Counted from the first letter of the stretch, positions 1 through 12,235 are shown. The stretch: 64,000 bases of DNA from Lytechinus pictus (GCF_037042905.1 NC_087246.1:36512001-36576000), one strand, 5' to 3'. The notes: generated by a model from the sequence alone, not told the origin. Numbers and translations are program-made.

Positions 1-285
1 CCTCTGCCATTTTTACCTGGCACCGTTCTACCTCTGCCATTTTTACCTCTGCCATTATTACCTCTACCATTTTTACCTCTGCCATTTTTACCTCTGCCAT
101 TATTACCTCTGCCATTTTTACCTCTGCCATTTTTACCTCTGCCATTTTTACCTCTGCCATTATTACCTCTGCCATTTTTACCTCTGCCATTTTTACCTCT
201 GCCATTTTTACCTCTGCCATTTTTACCTCTGCCATTTTTACCTTTGCCATTTTTACCTCTGCCATTTTTACACCGAGCCATACAA
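1..285. repeat. 15-bp minisatellite array
   Basis: About 18 tandem copies of a 15-bp unit, CCTCTGCCATTTTTA, with a few substitutions (ATTATTA and CCTTTGCC variants) and one imperfect interruption near 17-31. The array is cut by the window edge. The same unit, on the same strand, forms a second array near 61690-62000. Both arrays end in TTTTTACACCGA, so they look like copies of one repeat family rather than independent slippage. Confidence 0.93.
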
Positions 286-395
286 TATGCCTCTCGCATT
301 GGGTAAGATATACTGTCCCAAATTGGTTGGACACATAATTACCCTCGTGCTGGTTAAATTATTTTTACCCAATATTTTCTTACAGTGTAATTATG
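286..395. repeat. dispersed repeat, copy 1
   Basis: Segment with a GGGTAAgATAnACTG start, the shared string AATTGGTTGGACACATA, CCTCGTGCTGGTTAAA and a TTACAGTG end. The same ordered blocks recur at about 50703-50790, so this is a dispersed repeat of unknown class. The TTACAGTG end resembles the CACTGTAA termini of other inverted-repeat elements in the window. Confidence 0.6.
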
Positions 396-1095
396 TTCAG
401 CACAACTGCTATACGAGTCAGAATAGGCATGCATGATGTACATAATCCTGAAATCATTTTTTTTTTCAACCGTCCTTGTCCCAAGGTTTTTTTCCCCCAT
501 CACCATGATAAGACAATCACGTGAAATTCTACATAGTTGTATACCGTATCATTTCTATTCTCGTTAATCTGCAGAGAAATATGAACATTGTACCTCTTAT
601 TGTTGTTTGAGACAATATTCATGCACCCACGTATCAAAGTTCGTGGGTCGTGAAAGTACCTCGCGTACAAAAGTCTGCGTTCGGCTGCGTGAACACGACC
701 CTGTTTGGAACTTGAATGAAATCAAACCAAATAAAATGGATTCGATTGGATTACAACTATTGTCATACAAAATAAAGACCGCAGCTTTACCGGTACGAGT
801 CATAGGAGAAGCATAGGCCTAAGTTTTTGTCAAAAAAATTTCTTTATATTTTCCAGACCGAGGGTCGGTCTTTCGCATCATGGTTCTTTTTGATCAGATA
901 TGTAACACAAACCCTAAAGTGTGCAGATTTTGTGTGAATGAGAATGATAAATAAAGCATGATTCGTAGATAATGCATGGAGTTAGCACTGCATGCAGACT
1001 GATCAATGTAAACTAAGTTCCTCTGCGTCGACACGCTGTAATCGGATGCCGTGTATCATTGTGTCACTAATTGAGGTTATTAACTTCAACGATTA
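396..1095. other. 5' flank of UGT-A, no recognised feature
   Basis: Upstream region of the first glycosyltransferase gene. No convincing exon, TATA box or RNA gene was recognised. It holds one TAGGCCTA octamer at 814-821. Short open frames here show no family similarity and are regarded as chance. Confidence 0.4.
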
Positions 1096-4000
1096 ATGAT
1101 GACAGAGTGTTTTTCCTTACATCAGAAGAGAATGTGGATAACTATAGCCATTTATTTGAACTTGGGATTTGTTCATTCTTTGCTTTATGTCGAGGAACAA
1201 AATTTAAAACCTTATAAAATACTGGTGAGCATGACTGACCCGACCAGCATGCACAGTCGGACTAGTCAAATGGCAGTAGTATCAAAGGCTCTTCTTGAAC
1301 GAGGGCATTCTATCACTCTTTTGGTCCCTTCAAACAAGGGTATCAAAGGTTTTGAGGAAGCATTCAACCATGTGGTCGTCTACGACGTCGCTTTCAAGCA
1401 GCCTGAAGTTGACGAGTTAAAAGGGCAGATGATGCGGACTGCACTTGGGCTACCCGATGACGAACCGGGATGGAATCTCCTACGGCCGTTGGCCATCGTC
1501 GATCGCTATCTGACATTCTTCACGAAAAGCTGCTATGGTGTTTTCGATAATGAAACCATCCTAGAACAACTGGAAAAAGGTGGATTTGATCTCATGATTC
1601 AGAACGCAATCAACCCATGCGACGTATTGTTGTCTGAGAGCCTGAACATACCCTACGTCACCATGACGTCATCGATTCGGCAAACCTTCTTTGACGAGGA
1701 CACTGTCTCCATTCCGACACCTACTTCGTATGTGCCCTTCTCCCTCTCAAAATCTTTCACAGACGACATGCCTTTCTTGCAAAGAACTTCGAATTTTCTT
1801 TTCCGCCATGCGATTGGATCTTGCATGAAATGGTACGCGCATTCCTTGTTTTCAGAGATCCAGATAAAACATGATGTTTCTGTCCACAAGACATTTGGCG
1901 AGCTAGTAGGGAGATCCAAATTATGGCTTGCTCATACTGATTTCAGTCTAGACTTTCCAAGACCCATTGGTCCTGCTTGGATACCTGTCGGAGGGTTACT
2001 TCATTCCGAGACTAATCCCATTCCTCAGGTACGATTGAAGCAGCATTCAATCAACATCAGGGTTGGGCTCAATTACTTTCTTCAATTACAATTACGTAAT
2101 TGAAGAAATGTTCAATTACAATTACTTTTCAATTGAATTTCATTTTTTTTCAATTACGATTACTTTTGTCAATTACAATTTCAATTACTTTCTATAAAAG
2201 TCAGAAATGAAATCAGTTACAGAGAAACTAACAAGATTCTGCCTATTACACTCTTTGATGCTGAAGCAGTTGACATGAAAAAGGTCATAAAATTAAATCG
2301 TAAATTAAGTAAGTTTATTGTAAAGTAATTGAATGTAATTAAAGTAATTTACAGTAAGTGAAGCCAAATACAGTTTCCAATTACAATTACAGTTACTTTC
2401 CCTTTCAAAATTTCAAATACAATTACCATTACTCAAAAAATGTAATTAATTACGTAGTTGATCAATTACCTTGTAATTGAGCCAAGCCCTGATCAACATT
2501 ATCTAAATTTACTCGAAAATGGGTCTTTTAAGAGACGTTAGGGCTACTCACCGTTTCGTTCCAACAATTTTCCTCTGTCGTGCTAGTAGAAATGAACATC
2601 TTTCAAAACGCAAACAAGAAACGCTGAAAATATGTCTTTTGAAATGCGAATCTACAGTTCTTCCTGCATATGCTGTGAGACATAATAGGGGGGGGGGGGG
2701 TCTTGGTCTGCCTCTTCAAAAAGTTCCAAGATCAAGAACCCCCAAAAAAGAATGAAAAGGGAAGGGTGAATTATGATATATCTTTTTATATCATGTCAAA
2801 ATCTGTTTTAAAATACATTTTCATTATAAGAAGACAAAAAAATGTAATGTTAACCCCGTGTTTTGTCCCCTAAAAATTCTCGTCTCGAATCGCAATCGGC
2901 CCCTCCCCCACATCGGTTCTATTGTATCTGGACATGTAAAAATGGTAGCCGGAAAACGATTTAGATCAAGAAAAACTTCTTTTGACTCAAGTCTATCGAA
3001 ACCGGCCCCCACCATCTTGCTGATCATATCGCCAAGACCGACCAGTCAGAAGATTGATTGGGCTGAAACATCAACAGTGAGATCTTATATAGCATTACCC
3101 AATAAACATGGTTTACATGATTAAGAAAAATGTCTATGGAACCTAGTTTTGATGCCATTACAAGGGACAATTGGTCTTTCTTTAAGATATCGATCTCGCA
3201 TTATTTGTTTATAACTTGTGAACTATGTGCTTTTATTTTCGTAGGACTTGGAAAACTTTGTCCGCGGTGCGGGGAAACACGGTGTCATCATCTTCAGTTT
3301 GGTAAGAGGCTCCGTTACTGCGTTTGACCCTTTTGAGGTTGTCGGAAAATGATAAAATCCTGATTTTCTCGCATTTTTATCGTCCAAAATGCGCCAAGAA
3401 GTTGCCAGTGTATTTGCAAGTGCTTTGTTGTTCGCCTTTGGTTAGAAATATTTTCTGTCAGTTTGAAATTTCTTGCGAAAACATTCTAAATGCTTCCGAA
3501 CCTGAGTGCAGCAGAGCTATAGTGAATTTCCACAAAGCCATATAATGATACACACCAACGCACAAACATATGGCTTTAAGATATCCATGTGAACATGATT
3601 ACTACTTTCACATCCCCTGCATCACGGAAACCTTTTTTAAAATTTATGAATATACCAATGACATTGCCAGTACATTTCAAGTTAATCAAGAAAATATAGG
3701 GCCAATAAGCATTTTGTTTATATTTACATTTATAAGTTCGGACACTTCCAGGTTGACTTCCGGGATATAAATTACACGAAAGAGGGGCTCATGTATTAAC
3801 ATCAAATTCTAATCTTACCCGGTATATTTGACTCAATTTGACCAAGGTGTACTGTAGACTTGAGTCGTATTTTTATTCATATACAGAATAATCGTAAGTC
3901 TCATAGGGTTTCACCTTACTTCTAGCCAATGCCAGTTGAGTTTGATTGTGTTCGTCATTCTTAATTTGAAAGCGGAAATAAATATCAAGAGTAAGTTTTG

Positions 4001-7000
4001 CCCAATTTTTTTTTTCAGGGTTCCATGGTTACGTCACTAATGGATGGTGAACTTGACGAACTTTTTGCCAAGGTGTTTAGCGAGCTTCCACAACGGGTTC
4101 TTTGGCGATATGTCGGGCCGAAGCCACGTGGCCTGGGAAAGAACACACGAGTAATGGAATGGTTGCCTCAAAATGATTTGTTAGGTAATGAAAATGATCA
4201 TAATGAAAATAATAGTTATTCGTCATCACGTGCTAAAAACTGAAATGTTAAATGAGCTCTTGGAGGAGCGGCCACCTTTTCCAAATCCAATCTTGCAAGC
4301 ATAAAGCTGAACCATGCAAACAATTTAAGCGAACTTGGATCGTACCAGGGGCGGCGATCCGGAGGGGGGCGGGAGGCACAGACGCACAGTGCCCCCTCCC
4401 ACTTTTTAAGCATTGAAAAAGTGCCCTTTTTAGGCAAGAAGAAAAAAGGTCCTGAGGAGGACCTGTTTTAGGCGTTAATACCAATTGCCCTTTCTCGTAT
4501 AAGTGCCAATTATTAACATAAATACCCCCCTCACGAACGTGTTCTGTGCCCCTTTCATAACTGAGAAGGGCCCGTTTTATGCCGTTAGCAAATGCCTCCT
4601 TGCCTTCTTGTAAGTGCCCTTTCTCGAATCAGTGCCCCTCACAAACGTGTTCTGTGCCCCTTTCATAACTGAGAAGGACCCGTTTTATGCCATTAGCAAG
4701 TGCCCCTTTGCCTTCTTGTAAGTGCCCTTTCTCGAATCAGTGCCCCTTTTTACCCAAGAAAAGTGCCCCTCACAAACGTGTTCTGTGCCCCTTTCACCTG
4801 AGAAGGACCCATTTTATGTGTTAGCGAGTGCCCCTTTGAAACGAAAACAATATTCTCATTTTACTCATGTTACTACTTATGAAGGAAAAACTTAATAATC
4901 CTACGTGCATTAAGTTTCACGAGTCATGTGAGTGGGGTAGGTAAGCAGTGGCGTACAGATTGGGGGAGGAGCTTTTCACAACAAAGAAAAATAAAGAGAA
5001 AAGGAAAGAAAAGAAAATGAAAGAGAGAAGGGTAAAATATGATATTATTTTGTGAATGTTATGTCAAAATCTATCACAAGATTGGATTTTCGTTATAAAA
5101 TGTCATTTGTTTTGCTCACTCGCAAGTTTTAATAGATATAACGCAATACGACATATCTAGCCCCCCTCAAATGTTTGGCTCATTACGCCACTGTAGATAA
5201 GTAATTATTTTTCTTTGTTTTAAGATATAGATCCCTTTTCGAAATAAAATGTGCATTTTTCCCCTGTGCCCCCCCCCCATTTTCAACTTCGCTCCGCCGC
5301 CCCTGGATCGAATGATTTAAAGTGGTAAATGCAACAATTTTAAAAGTTTGTCACACCCCCAACCTTTTAATGGCTCATTTTCGTTTAACAGTTTAGCGTC
5401 TGTATTGTTATCAGAACTGTTCTCCCTTATTAAGAGTATATATATCACAGTAAAAACGCTGTTTAAGATTTTATACAACACTGATGAACCTTACAGTATT
5501 TGTTTAACCGTTTAAACAATCATGTTTAATTTATTGAAAATTAGATATTGAAAATTAAACTTTGTTGCTTAAGATTTAAACAGTTGTTTAAACTGTTTAA
5601 ACAATTGCTGTAAGGTTCATATATTAAACAGCGTTGTATAATTTTTTTTTACTGTGGATATGTCATTACCTTGCACGGGTTCAGAATGCGATCACTGTCA
5701 AAGGATTGTCACAACATAATAGAGACGAACTGGGAACAATAGAGTATCCAGAGGCATAGTTTGGATAGTCACTTATCTATTGCCATGGCAACATAAAAAA
5801 CAGTCATATACCGCAGTAGCCTAATGAGCCAACAATTTTAAAGGGGGGCTAGATATTTATCAAAAGTTGCGAGCGAGCAAAAGTTTCGATATTTTTACTA
5901 CAAAAATCCAATTTTGTGATAAGATTTTGACACAATATTATTCAAAAAATAAATATCATTTTCCACCCTTCTCTATTTCTTTTCTTTCATTTTCTCTTTT
6001 TTTTTCTTGATCATGAATTTTTTTTTTTTTTGGGGGGGGGACAAGAGCCCCCCATCTGTGCACCAGTGACTGATGCCGAAATTCTATTCACTATAAAATA
6101 ATATGTCTAGATAGGCCTAATTTGTTAAAATTTACCCCATTTCCCTTTTATGCTTTTCATGTTCGTTTTGTGACACGTTTTGCACTAAATTTCCTGGCTT
6201 ATACCATTAACTTAATCGATATTTTTTGAATGAAAAGAAAATCATTAATACGGTCATGTGAAAATTCACTGACAAAATACATGCTAAAACACAAGCAAAA
6301 TATATACCACCAGAGAAAAACAACATTAACATGTGGGAAAGATTTACGCGGGGAAGAACTTCATTAGCCTATATACTCGCTTTCATGTATGCCTATCTCA
6401 TGGTTGCTAATCATTTCGTTGGTTTTTGTAACTGTCCTATATGATATAGAAAGAATATACCTACATATAACGGTAAAATGAACTATACAATTAACGTTAT
6501 ATTAACGTATGGAATAAAACTTTACCTAATTGAAAATGAACATAGTACACAGGAAGCAAGGGAACGGCTATCGCCCTTGCTCTTTGTATGTACTTGGCAG
6601 AGGTATCAATGGCGGGTCCAGGATTTTGAAATAGTGGGGGCGCAGATGACATTATTCTTAGATTGGGCTATATCAGTTTGTATATATATATATTCAATGG
6701 GCAATTCTTAAAATATAGACTCGAGGTGATGTAGGCTTCCTTTGCTCCTTGACTTCCGACTAGAGCTGCCACTAGAACACGTGTCAAGTGAAAAGTAGAC
6801 ACTTGAAGAGAAATTAAACCATTATTTTATTAACCTGATAACCTAGAAAGCTTTTCAGGTACCAAAATATTGACAATTTTAAGAACCGTCAACTTTGGAT
6901 GCCCTTTTCAATAGTCCAGTTCCTGGACTTAGGCACATCAAATACGCTTGATTTTCAGAATTTTGCTAAAATTGTAGCAGCTGCTGCAATTGAACTTAGG

Positions 7001-10000
7001 CCTACCTGGTGTGTGTTTCATAAAGCTGTTCGTAAGTTAAGAGCGACTTTAAGAACGACTTGTGATCCTTTCTTGTAAATGGTATACCTACACCATAAGG
7101 TTCATTGGCGATGGTATAGTGAGTAAGAAAGGTTCCCCAGTCGTTCTTAAAGTCACTCTTAACTTACGAACAGCTTTATGAAACGGCCCCCAGGTGACTT
7201 TGCCTATGTCGAAAATATAAGGACGACAGAAATATGTTAGACTAGTTCGACTAAATATGAAACATAAATATTATGTTCTGCATAGGCCTACTGTGATCTT
7301 TATGAAAATATTGCTTCGACTTGGGCGAATATTCGACTTTACAAGGTCGACTTCTTTAAACGGTAAATTTCGAATTCGTCTACTGCCACCTCGTCCATTC
7401 ACCACATTGTCTACTTTAATTTATTCTAATGCCATTCCGTCCATCAACATTTCGTCTAACAACCATTTGGTACGTCCCATTATTTTGGCAATAGATCATA
7501 TGGCGATGATCATCCTTCTGGACCTTCTCTCATATTTCATGAACAGGTCATCCGCAGACACGACTCCTGATCTACCACGGGGGGATCAACGGCGTTTACG
7601 AGGCCATCTACCACAAGGTTCCCATGGTCTTGCTACCAATCTTTGCTGATCAGCCCGCCGTGGGGGCTCGAGTATCCAAGAAAGGCATGGGGGTTGTCTT
7701 GGACAGGGCAAAGCTGTCGCACGACACCATCAAGGCTGCCATAGAGGAAGTCATCAACAATCCAAGGTGAGTTGCGTTTCATCAAAATTGTCGTCCGGCA
7801 AGTTGTCAGAGCCGACAATTTTCTTTAATTGTTAACATTAAAAAAAAAAAAATGAAAGCGAGGGAGTGAAGCGACGTGTCACTCGACACAATCAGTGCAT
7901 TTTAATATACGACTTTACAATACTCATGGTTGCAAATACTTTACAACATATACATGTATAGGGCGATTCCATGCTAGAAAAATCAGCTATTTTTGCAAAA
8001 TTTTTCAACCTATTGTCCAAACAAACGAAGAACTTCAATTTGTTTTGTGGTAATAATAGAGTACTACTGGGTAGAAATATGAAAAAAATGACAACCTACA
8101 AAAATATGCTGTCCATTGGTGAATTAGAGGTGAAAATGTTGCGTGTCGTATGGGACATTTCTGAGTCCCGTACGACACACAACATTTTCGCCCTTAATTC
8201 AGCCATAATCAAATATTTTTGTTGGTAATCAGTTTTTCACATGATTTCCCTCTATAACTTTATTATTGACTAAAAATAAGTTTTCATTGCTCAAGCAATC
8301 AGCTAAGAGACTAGAAATTGTTGACAAAATGTCCCGTACGTCATGTATGGAATCGCCCTATATATAATTTATAAGCATCTTGGTTTTCCACGTATTGGCA
8401 ATAATAAGACATCAGAAATGCGAAACAAATGATATTCACAAGTAATGCGAGTTTGCAATGCCAACAAGTTCTTTATTCACTTTCCAAATTTTCGGTAGTC
8501 TACCTTCTTCGGGGAAGATTCGTGAATTGTGACAAGTTTAAAAGATAGTTGTTTTTATTAAAGCCACAATTCACGCATCACAATCATTGGCGGCGGAAGC
8601 CAAAAATTTTAGGGGGGGGGACCACCAAAAATTTTTGACAAGCAAAAAAAAAAAAAAAAAAGGGTTATCAACCAAAATTTCAGGGAGGGACCACCAAAAT
8701 TTTTGGACAAGCAAAAAAAAAAAAAAAAAAAAAAAGTTATCAACTAAAAATTTTGGGGGAGATCGTCCCCCCACCTAAAATTCGCTTCCGCCGCCTATGA
8801 TCACAATTGTGATTCACAATTCACGAATCTTCCCCCGAAGAAGGTAGATGACTACCGAAAATTTGGAAAGTGAATAAAGAACTTGTTGGCATTGCAAACT
8901 TGCATTACTCGTGAATATCATTTGTTTCGCATTTCTGATATACATACACATATATATATATATATATATATATACCATCACATACCATGTCAGCATCATA
9001 TATATACCAATACAAATTGTATCATATCATAGAAAAGTATATTCTCCACACACACATATTCGAGCTGGCGCTGTTGAGTTTTAAGCCCCTTTCACAATTG
9101 ACGTACGACCCGTTTACGACCACCTGCAACAGTTTTTTCTTGTTGTTGCACGATCGATCCCTTGGTGTCTTGCGAGCACTCGCAGTCGTTGTAGACGATC
9201 GCACAAACTCGAGGTGGTCGGAGGTGATCGTGACTGGTCGCATCTGAACTTTGAACATGTTCAAAATCCAAACGCGATCAAATACGATTGATTCACTCGC
9301 AACAGGTCGGGCGATCATCGTCCGAGTGTTGTTCAACGTTGTACGACTTGGTGCGAGAGGTGGCACAACTAAGTAGTCGCATTTACTTGACTGGAGGTCG
9401 TGCAACACTTGCACATGTGCAAGCGACCTACATGTACAGAGACCTGTCTTGCGACTGGTTGCGATAATAATATGGGCCATAAGACTGTTGCAAGACCGAT
9501 CGCAACGGCTTACAACATTGCACTACCGTTTCATTCGCATGTATGCGACCGTTCCACTCGCAATCCCTCGTGCAACACTCGCATGTGATCGCACGAGCAC
9601 AATAAGAGCATATGCGACTTACTCGTGCAACGGGGTTTACTGGTTGTTTTTGTTGTACGACAGCTGTTGCAACTGTGAAAGCCTCCGTGCGATCTTATGA
9701 TATGACTAGCGATTGATGCCTGTTGCAGCCTGTCGCACGGCCAAAAGGTCACAAATGGTCGTACGTCAATTGTGAAAGGGGCTTAAGACAAACGCAACAA
9801 AGTCATTCCCTCCAAAAATGACCCGAAATGAAATACAAATCTAATTTTGTGACCGATTAATCGCGAAATCGTTTCATATTGTACTTCATTGTGCTCGTTA
9901 TTTCGCTTCTTCCCTTTTGTTGTTGTTGTGGGGGTCCCTTGGTCGTAGAATATTTTAGGGGCCCTGTGCCCCAAGACCCACTCCCCATCTGTACGCATGT

Positions 10001-10454
10001 GACTGTAAGGTCTTACCGCTCACCACCCTTCATATTTTGTTTATTCCATCTTTCTCACAGTGCACCTTCTCATCGAAACATGACCTTATCTGGGTTGAAT
10101 TTTGATTAATTTTTTTCTTGTGGAAGTAATTAATTCCCTACATGAACTGATGTATTTTCTTTATTCCTCTATAGGTATAAAGCCAATATCGAACATTACG
10201 GATCCATCCACCGCGACACCATCGCCAGTCCGCTAGAAACCGCGGTTTTCTGGATCGAGCACGTACTCAAATTCGGAGGCGATCACCTACGATTAAGAGG
10301 TCGAGACCTGAATTTCTTCGTCCTAAATTCATTCGATGTCCTAGCCTTTTTCATAGTTATATCCCTCGTCACCCTCTGTACTAATTATCTTATACTTCGA
10401 ACTTGCTATCGATGCTGCTGTAGCAGAAACACTCGGAAACAAAAGTCTGAATAG
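1096..10454 (+). CDS. UGT-A: UDP-glycosyltransferase, five exons
   Basis: Predicted ER-membrane UDP-glycosyltransferase (GT1 family) that moves a sugar from a UDP-sugar to a small lipophilic acceptor. Exons: 1096-2028, 3245-3301, 4019-4184, 7547-7766, 10175-10454; all introns are GT-AG and phases run 0,0,1,2, giving 551 residues. Exon 1 carries a hydrophobic leader (about residues 13-28), the catalytic-type His in SMHSRT (His53), and the acceptor-binding half. Exon 2 encodes DLENFV..HGVIIFSL. Exons 3-4 carry the UGT signature WLPQNDLLGHP...YHGG...FADQ (Asp420-Gln421). Exon 5 carries FWIEHVLKFGG, a membrane segment and the tail KQKSE, a KxKxx ER-retrieval motif. Odd point: the partner Asp of the catalytic dyad is Asn170 (IQNAINPC). 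This gene is the divergent member; the other three are minus-strand. The start could be either of two adjacent ATGs or Met13. Confidence 0.9.
2058..2491. mobile_element. hAT-type non-autonomous element in UGT-A intron 1
   Basis: A 434-bp element starts CAGGGTTGGGCTCAATTAC and ends in the near-perfect inverse (GTAATTGAGCCAAGCCCTG). It is flanked by a perfect 8-bp duplication, ATCAACAT (2050-2057 and 2492-2499). An 8-bp duplication with CAGGG termini is the hAT hallmark. The interior is built from imperfect tandem CAATTACAATTAC blocks in both orientations, with no transposase. Confidence 0.85.
2500..3244. other. rest of UGT-A intron 1
   Basis: Intron sequence with a G homopolymer near 2690-2700. 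It contains GC-rich scraps near 2880-3010 but no inverted termini or target duplication that I could establish. No coding evidence beyond the exon that follows. Confidence 0.35.
4520..4845. repeat. tandem repeat, about 110-130 bp, three copies
   Basis: Three copies of a unit containing CACRAACGTGTTCTGTGCCC, ACTGAGAAGG, the CCGTTTTATG block and AAGTGCCC. The copies of CACRAACGTG begin near 4531, 4640 and 4771. The array is internal to the 4346-5305 element. Confidence 0.75.
4946..5193. mobile_element. nested hAT-like MITE
   Basis: Inverted termini CAGTGGCGTA / TACGCCACTG delimit 248 bp inside the larger 4346-5305 element. Flanks TAGGTAAG (4938-4945) and TAGATAAG (5194-5201) agree at 7 of 8 positions. 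The same family is seen inverted at 5814-6068 and again near 52132-52365. Confidence 0.78.
5446..5656. mobile_element. palindromic MITE with CACAGTAAAAA termini
   Basis: A 211-bp inverted repeat: CACAGTAAAAACGCTG at the left and a T-rich ...TTACTGTG at the right, with matching inner blocks (GAACCTTACAG / CTGTAAGGTTC and repeated GTTTAAAC). Flanking TATC/GATA resemble a TA target, but the duplication is not clear. Confidence 0.65.
5814..6068. mobile_element. hAT-like MITE, second copy of the CAGTGGCGTA family
   Basis: Inverted relative to 4946-5193: it starts CAGTAGCCTAATGAGCC and GGGGGGCTAGATAT and ends CCCCATCTGTGCACCAGTG. The interior shares the TTTCTTTTCTTTC tract and cysteine-free AT-rich body of the first copy. 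Termini have decayed and no duplication is left. Confidence 0.55.
7004..7195. mobile_element. palindromic MITE, TTTCATAAAGCTGTTCGTAA family
   Basis: Arms of about 60 bp, starting ACCTGG and containing TTTCATAAAGCTGTTCGTAA and GACTTTAAGAACGACT, are repeated in inverted order at the other end. Related copies lie at 43064-43250 and around 49640-50500. Confidence 0.75.
7961..8358. mobile_element. TA-flanked MITE in UGT-A intron 4
   Basis: Inverted termini GGGCGATTCCATG / CATGTATGGAATCGCCC delimit 398 bp with TA on both sides (7959-7960, 8359-8360), as in Tc1/mariner-type insertions. An internal GTCGTATGGGAC / GTCCCGTACGAC inverted pair sits at about 8143-8180. Confidence 0.75.
8411..8939. mobile_element. 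foldback element with about 130-bp arms
   Basis: The left arm (about 8411-8541) and right arm (about 8809-8939) are nearly identical inverted copies; each contains ATTTTCGGTAG-type and AACAAGTTCTTTATTCAC blocks. The loop has been opened by a separate insertion at 8585-8799. No coding potential. Confidence 0.82.
8585..8799. mobile_element. young hAT-type MITE nested in the foldback loop
   Basis: The termini CATTGGCGGCGGAAGC / GCTTCCGCCGCCTATG enclose 215 bp. A perfect 8-bp duplication, ATCACAAT, flanks it (8577-8584 and 8800-8807). The interior is two A-rich tracts separated by a repeated ACCACCAAAATTTTTG motif. Confidence 0.85.
9085..9782. mobile_element. piggyBac-type non-autonomous element (TTAA)
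   Basis: Perfect terminal inverted repeats of at least 23 bp, beginning GCCCCTTTCACAATTGACG and continuing TACGAC, bound 698 bp and are flanked by TTAA on both sides (9081-9084 and 9783-9786). TTAA duplication is diagnostic of piggyBac-type transposition. The interior is rich in short TGCGATCG / CGATCGCA-type palindromes and has no transposase. Confidence 0.88.
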
Positions 10455-12235
10455 AAGATGAACGATACCAATGTCTTCTATTTTACATACGTCTTTGACC
10501 ATTTTATTGTATATAAAATTATGGGAGATATTCTATCTTGTTGATGGAATTAGCTGTGCACCAATGTCTAATATATGGAATGAAACATCAGATGGCCAGT
10601 TTGGATTGCACTGTATTAAGTTCATTATGAAAGCAATACCACCACTCTTTATAAAGTTTATTTGTTGCAATTGCAAATTTGTGTATGTAAGCGTGAGGGT
10701 GGTGTGTGTACAGTGACTCGCGTTCGGGGGGGGGGGGGGTGTGAGGGTGTGTGGGGGGATGCGCGCATGTCTCTGAGAGGGTCTAGGCAGCCCTTAAAAA
10801 AATAATCGAAACAATCGAGAAATACCCGACTCTGGAACAAAATTTGCCAAAAATCATATCAGATAATTCTGTATTCTGACATTTTATTAGAATTTGTGTT
10901 TTAAATCCAATTTATTTTGACACTGACGGAGTACTTCATTTCACATATCAATTCTCTGCATATACTATGAGATTAATTCTCTCATCTGTTTTTCCCATCG
11001 GAATTGAAGTCAAATCTAGCTGTGTATGATGATTAATCGATACCGTGGGGAAAACAAACATCATGTGAGGTTTTTTCATTTCATATTTCGTTGTACAATA
11101 AAAAAAAATTGCATCAGTAATGATTATAAAAAATAGAACTATTGTCAATATCAATTTACCAATAAGTGAAAGTATTCGGATGCAGTATCCATTTGTGAAG
11201 GGTTTTATAAATCGTGAATGTGAGACTATTATGAAAAAATTTTTATCAAAAGAAATTAGTCCAAATTGCAATTGTCACATTCACGCATATGTTATTACTT
11301 GCAAAACCATAAATTAGCTGTTATGCCGACCGAAATCGTCTCCAATCCAACCAATCAAATCTGCGTTATCAGAATTTCTTTATCCAACCCAATATTGTTT
11401 AAAATATGAACCAAGCAAAAAAAAAAAAAAACATATTACACCATATCGTTGGGTTTTGAGTTGGTTTCGTTGGCGTGGCTGTGTCATTTTACCCAAGATG
11501 AAAAATAATATGAGGTTTTACGTAAATGGGATGATTTGTTACCACTACAATAATACCACATGCTTTGAAGTCACGTCCTGATTGAAATTTATTGCCAAGA
11601 AAAAATTCAAAATCTTCATATTGATTAAGCAATGCATTTTCACAATTTTCGTCTCCGATCGTAATATTTCATTTATGAAGCTGACTTTGCATTGTATAAG
11701 CTATGCATTGAGTGAATCCACCTATTTCCACATTAATATTAACATTTGATCCGTCTCTTTAAAAATATATGTCAATAATTGTGGCCTATAAAATAAAAAA
11801 ATAATCTATGTTTGTACACTTTCTTAATTCTCAGTATTTCTATCGAATGTAAATTACGTGTAATGATCATGTGTTATTTTTTCTTCTGTTGGAAATGAAT
11901 AAATATGAATTTGAATATGAAAGTCAAATGTATTTTTGTGCATTCTATCGAAAGCGACATGGATAATACATTGTATGTCCAGACTAGTTATTGTTTTGAA
12001 AACTTTTACGATATTGCTTAAATTCAGTAAGAAAACACAGTATGAAGTATGTACAGGGTGATTCTAAAGAAGGTAACCGAAGTTCAACGGTTCGCTATAT
12101 CAAAATACATAATATATTCTTGTGATTTCTATTTTAAATAACTGAGTAACTCATTAACTTTAATTTGAAACCTTTCTTGCGTCACAATTGTTACGAGTCA
12201 CAGAGTTATGGTCCATCGAAGGCGAAGGGTACAAA
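10455..12235. other. 3' flank of UGT-A
   Basis: A candidate AATAAA polyadenylation signal lies at 11097-11102, about 640 bp after the stop codon; another AATAAA lies near 11897. A G/T-rich tract at about 10728-10760 and AT-rich unique sequence make up the rest. No gene was recognised. Confidence 0.35.

Larger units (their letters stand above)
4346..5305. mobile_element. hAT-like element in UGT-A intron 3
   Basis: Terminal inverted repeats CAGGGGCGGCG / CGCCGCCCCTG enclose 960 bp. Flanks GATCGTAC (4338-4345) and GATCGAAT (5306-5313) match at 6 of 8 positions, an aged 8-bp target duplication. The interior holds an internal tandem repeat (4520-4845) and a second, nested hAT-like element (4946-5193). 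No transposase frame is present, so it is non-autonomous. Confidence 0.72.

Noticed and set aside
2029-2103. Continuation of UGT-A exon 1 to the stop at 2103
   Set aside because: The residues after the GT donor at 2029 are intronic; the phase 0 donor, the matching 57-nt exon and the other three genes show exon 1 ends at 2028.
8571-8778. Overlapping open frames on both strands with poly-Lys and poly-Phe
   Set aside because: They arise from A runs inside the nested hAT MITE.
9022-9752. Several cysteine/threonine-rich open frames
   Set aside because: They lie wholly within the TTAA-flanked inverted-repeat element and resemble no protein family.
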